A stretch of DNA of 64,000 nt, from the NCBI RefSeq assembly GCF_017353175.1, contig NZ_JAFMYW010000001.1, positions 1,116,001 to 1,180,000 of the forward strand. The letters are read 5' to 3'. This document shows, in pieces, positions 62,981 through 64,000 of this stretch (position 1 is the stretch's first letter; each line of letters starts with the position of its first letter). The translations under genes and the position numbers were made by a program. Below the pieces are notes generated by a model. That model saw nothing but the letters and a program-made list of their open reading frames with translations. It had not been told where the DNA came from and did no database searches. This stretch comes from Fibrella forsythiae. GTDB taxonomy: Bacteria > Bacteroidota > Bacteroidia > Cytophagales > Spirosomataceae.

Positions 62981-64000
62981 ATGTCTATATCCGAAATTGC
63001 CGTTAAACGGCCGCTATTGGTGACGACCATCTTCACCGTGCTTATTCTGTTCGGTGTACTGAGTTATCAGCAATTGTCGTACAACCTGTTGCCTAAATTC
63101 GAGGCTAACGTTATTAGCGTAGCTACCGTGTACCGGGGTGCCTCAGCAGACGAAGTGGAGACCAACGTGACCAAGCGTATCGAAGATGCGCTGTCGGCGC
63201 TGGAAGGCCTCGACCGCATGACATCGACCTCACAGGAAGGCGTCTCGAGCGTGATTATCCAGTTGAAAAACGGCGTGAACACGACGCTGGCGCAACAGGA
63301 TGCCCAACGTAAAATAGAGCAGATTCTGAACCTCCTGCCCGACGCCGCCGACCGGCCTATCCTCAATAAATTCTCGACCGATGAAATTCCGGTGTTGCGG
63401 ATGGGCGTTACGGCCAGCATGTCGCCCACGGCGCTGTATGACCTGATCAACAACAACATCAAACCGCAGCTTTCCAACGTGTCGGGGGTGGGCCAGGTGA
63501 ATATCATTGGCGGCAACGAGCGCCAGATTCAGGTCAACGTTAACACCGAAAAATTACGCGGCTACGGCGTGGCGATCGGTCAGGTATCGCAGGCCATCAA
63601 CGCGGCCAACGCCAGTTACCCCGCTGGTCAGCTGGAAACGCGGCAGTCGCAGTATTCGATTCGATTCGATGCTTCCGTGCAAACGGTGAACCGCCTGCGT
63701 GACCTGATCATTGCTAATCGAGCCGACGGATCGCAGGTGTTGCTGAAAGATGTAGCCGAAGTGGTCGATGCCAGCACGAAGCCAACGGCCATTAACCACA
63801 TCAATGCGCAGCCATCGATTGGCTTGCAGATTCAGAAGCAGTCGGATGCCAACGCCGTGTCGGTAAGTCAGCAGGCGCAGGTAAAGATCAAACAGCTTGA
63901 AAAACAGTACAGCAACATTGGTCTGAAATTCAACATCGCTTCTGACCAGTCTGTTTACACGCTGGCTTCTGCTGATGCGGTGGTGTTCGATATGGGCCTG
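62981..64000 (+). CDS. RND-family efflux transporter (AcrB/MexB-like), 5' part only
   Basis: The first 340 residues run off the right edge; the whole should be about 1000-1050. It opens MSISEIAVKRPLLVTTIFTV with the first membrane helix, then LLPKFEANVISVATVYRGAS, ETNVTKRIEDALSALEGLDR and VGQVNIIGGNERQIQVNVN, typical of the AcrB porter domain. It uses the proton gradient to expel drugs or metabolites. It is the last visible gene of the MarR-TolC-adaptor-pump operon. Confidence 0.94.
   Translation, partial: MSISEIAVKRPLLVTTIFTVLILFGVLSYQQLSYNLLPKFEANVISVATVYRGASADEVETNVTKRIEDALSALEGLDRMTSTSQEGVSSVIIQLKNGVNTTLAQQDAQRKIEQILNLLPDAADRPILNKFSTDEIPVLRMGVTASMSPTALYDLINNNIKPQLSNVSGVGQVNIIGGNERQIQVNVNTEKLRGYGVAIGQVSQAINAANASYPAGQLETRQSQYSIRFDASVQTVNRLRDLIIANRADGSQVLLKDVAEVVDASTKPTAINHINAQPSIGLQIQKQSDANAVSVSQQAQVKIKQLEKQYSNIGLKFNIASDQSVYTLASADAVVFDMGL

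Overview
The window looks like chromosomal DNA of a Bacteroidota member of the order Cytophagales, probably Spirosoma or a close relative. This is inferred from protein families typical of that group: a one-protein hybrid two-component sensor with an AraC domain, DUF4097 and outer-membrane beta-barrel (PF14905-type) proteins, and ThuA/PQQ/cytochrome c/CBM6 multidomain enzymes. Several intergenic regions also carry Bacteroidota-type TAnnTTTG -7 promoter boxes, and base composition is moderately GC-rich. No 16S gene is present, so the genus is not proven. No tRNA, rRNA, CRISPR array, insertion sequence or prophage was seen.

Layout. 1-6.8 kb: the end of a molybdenum hydroxylase (PaoB/PaoC-like) operon, a royal-jelly/yellow-family protein, an SMP-30 lactonase and a Rieske-ferredoxin reductase fusion. 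7-13 kb: an ECF sigma factor, a membrane HEAT-repeat partner, two DUF4097 proteins and a TonB-linked outer-membrane beta-barrel protein. 13-17.4 kb: a large FAD oxidoreductase fused to a polytopic membrane domain, followed after one base by a histidine kinase. 17.5-23 kb (minus): a decayed phytanoyl-CoA-dioxygenase-like gene, a small unknown gene, a 1111-residue fusion of a GHMP sugar kinase with a UDP-sugar pyrophosphorylase, and a GalU-like nucleotidyltransferase. 23.3-30.2 kb (minus): a complete second PaoABC-like operon and a GH78 alpha-L-rhamnosidase. 30.5-35 kb: small oxidoreductases, an AraC regulator and a Nudix-type regulator divergent from a very large ThuA-PQQ-cytochrome c-CBM6 enzyme (35.2-38.7 kb) across a perfect 27-bp palindrome. 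39-47 kb: an MlrC-family protein, lipoproteins, a 5-residue-repeat protein, a quinone reductase, a small membrane protein and Dps. 47-60 kb: carbohydrate degradation (GH3, two sulfatases, GH30) with a hybrid two-component regulator and a LytTR protein, but no SusC/SusD pair. 60-64 kb: a MarR regulator with a TolC/adaptor/RND efflux operon that runs off the window.

Most interesting points: (1) the 8-mer GGTACGTT (or its complement) is heavily over-represented, in all reading frames and in intergenic DNA, resembling a highly iterated signal; (2) the kinase/UDP-sugar pyrophosphorylase fusion, a reversed-order counterpart of Bacteroides Fkp; (3) the FAD oxidoreductase/membrane-domain fusion coupled to a histidine kinase; (4) the palindromic operator of the Nudix regulator; (5) an intrinsic terminator whose loop contains the next gene's start codon; (6) two broken or suspect genes; (7) a modular family of intergenic palindromes. 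All family assignments come from reading the sequence; no database search was run.
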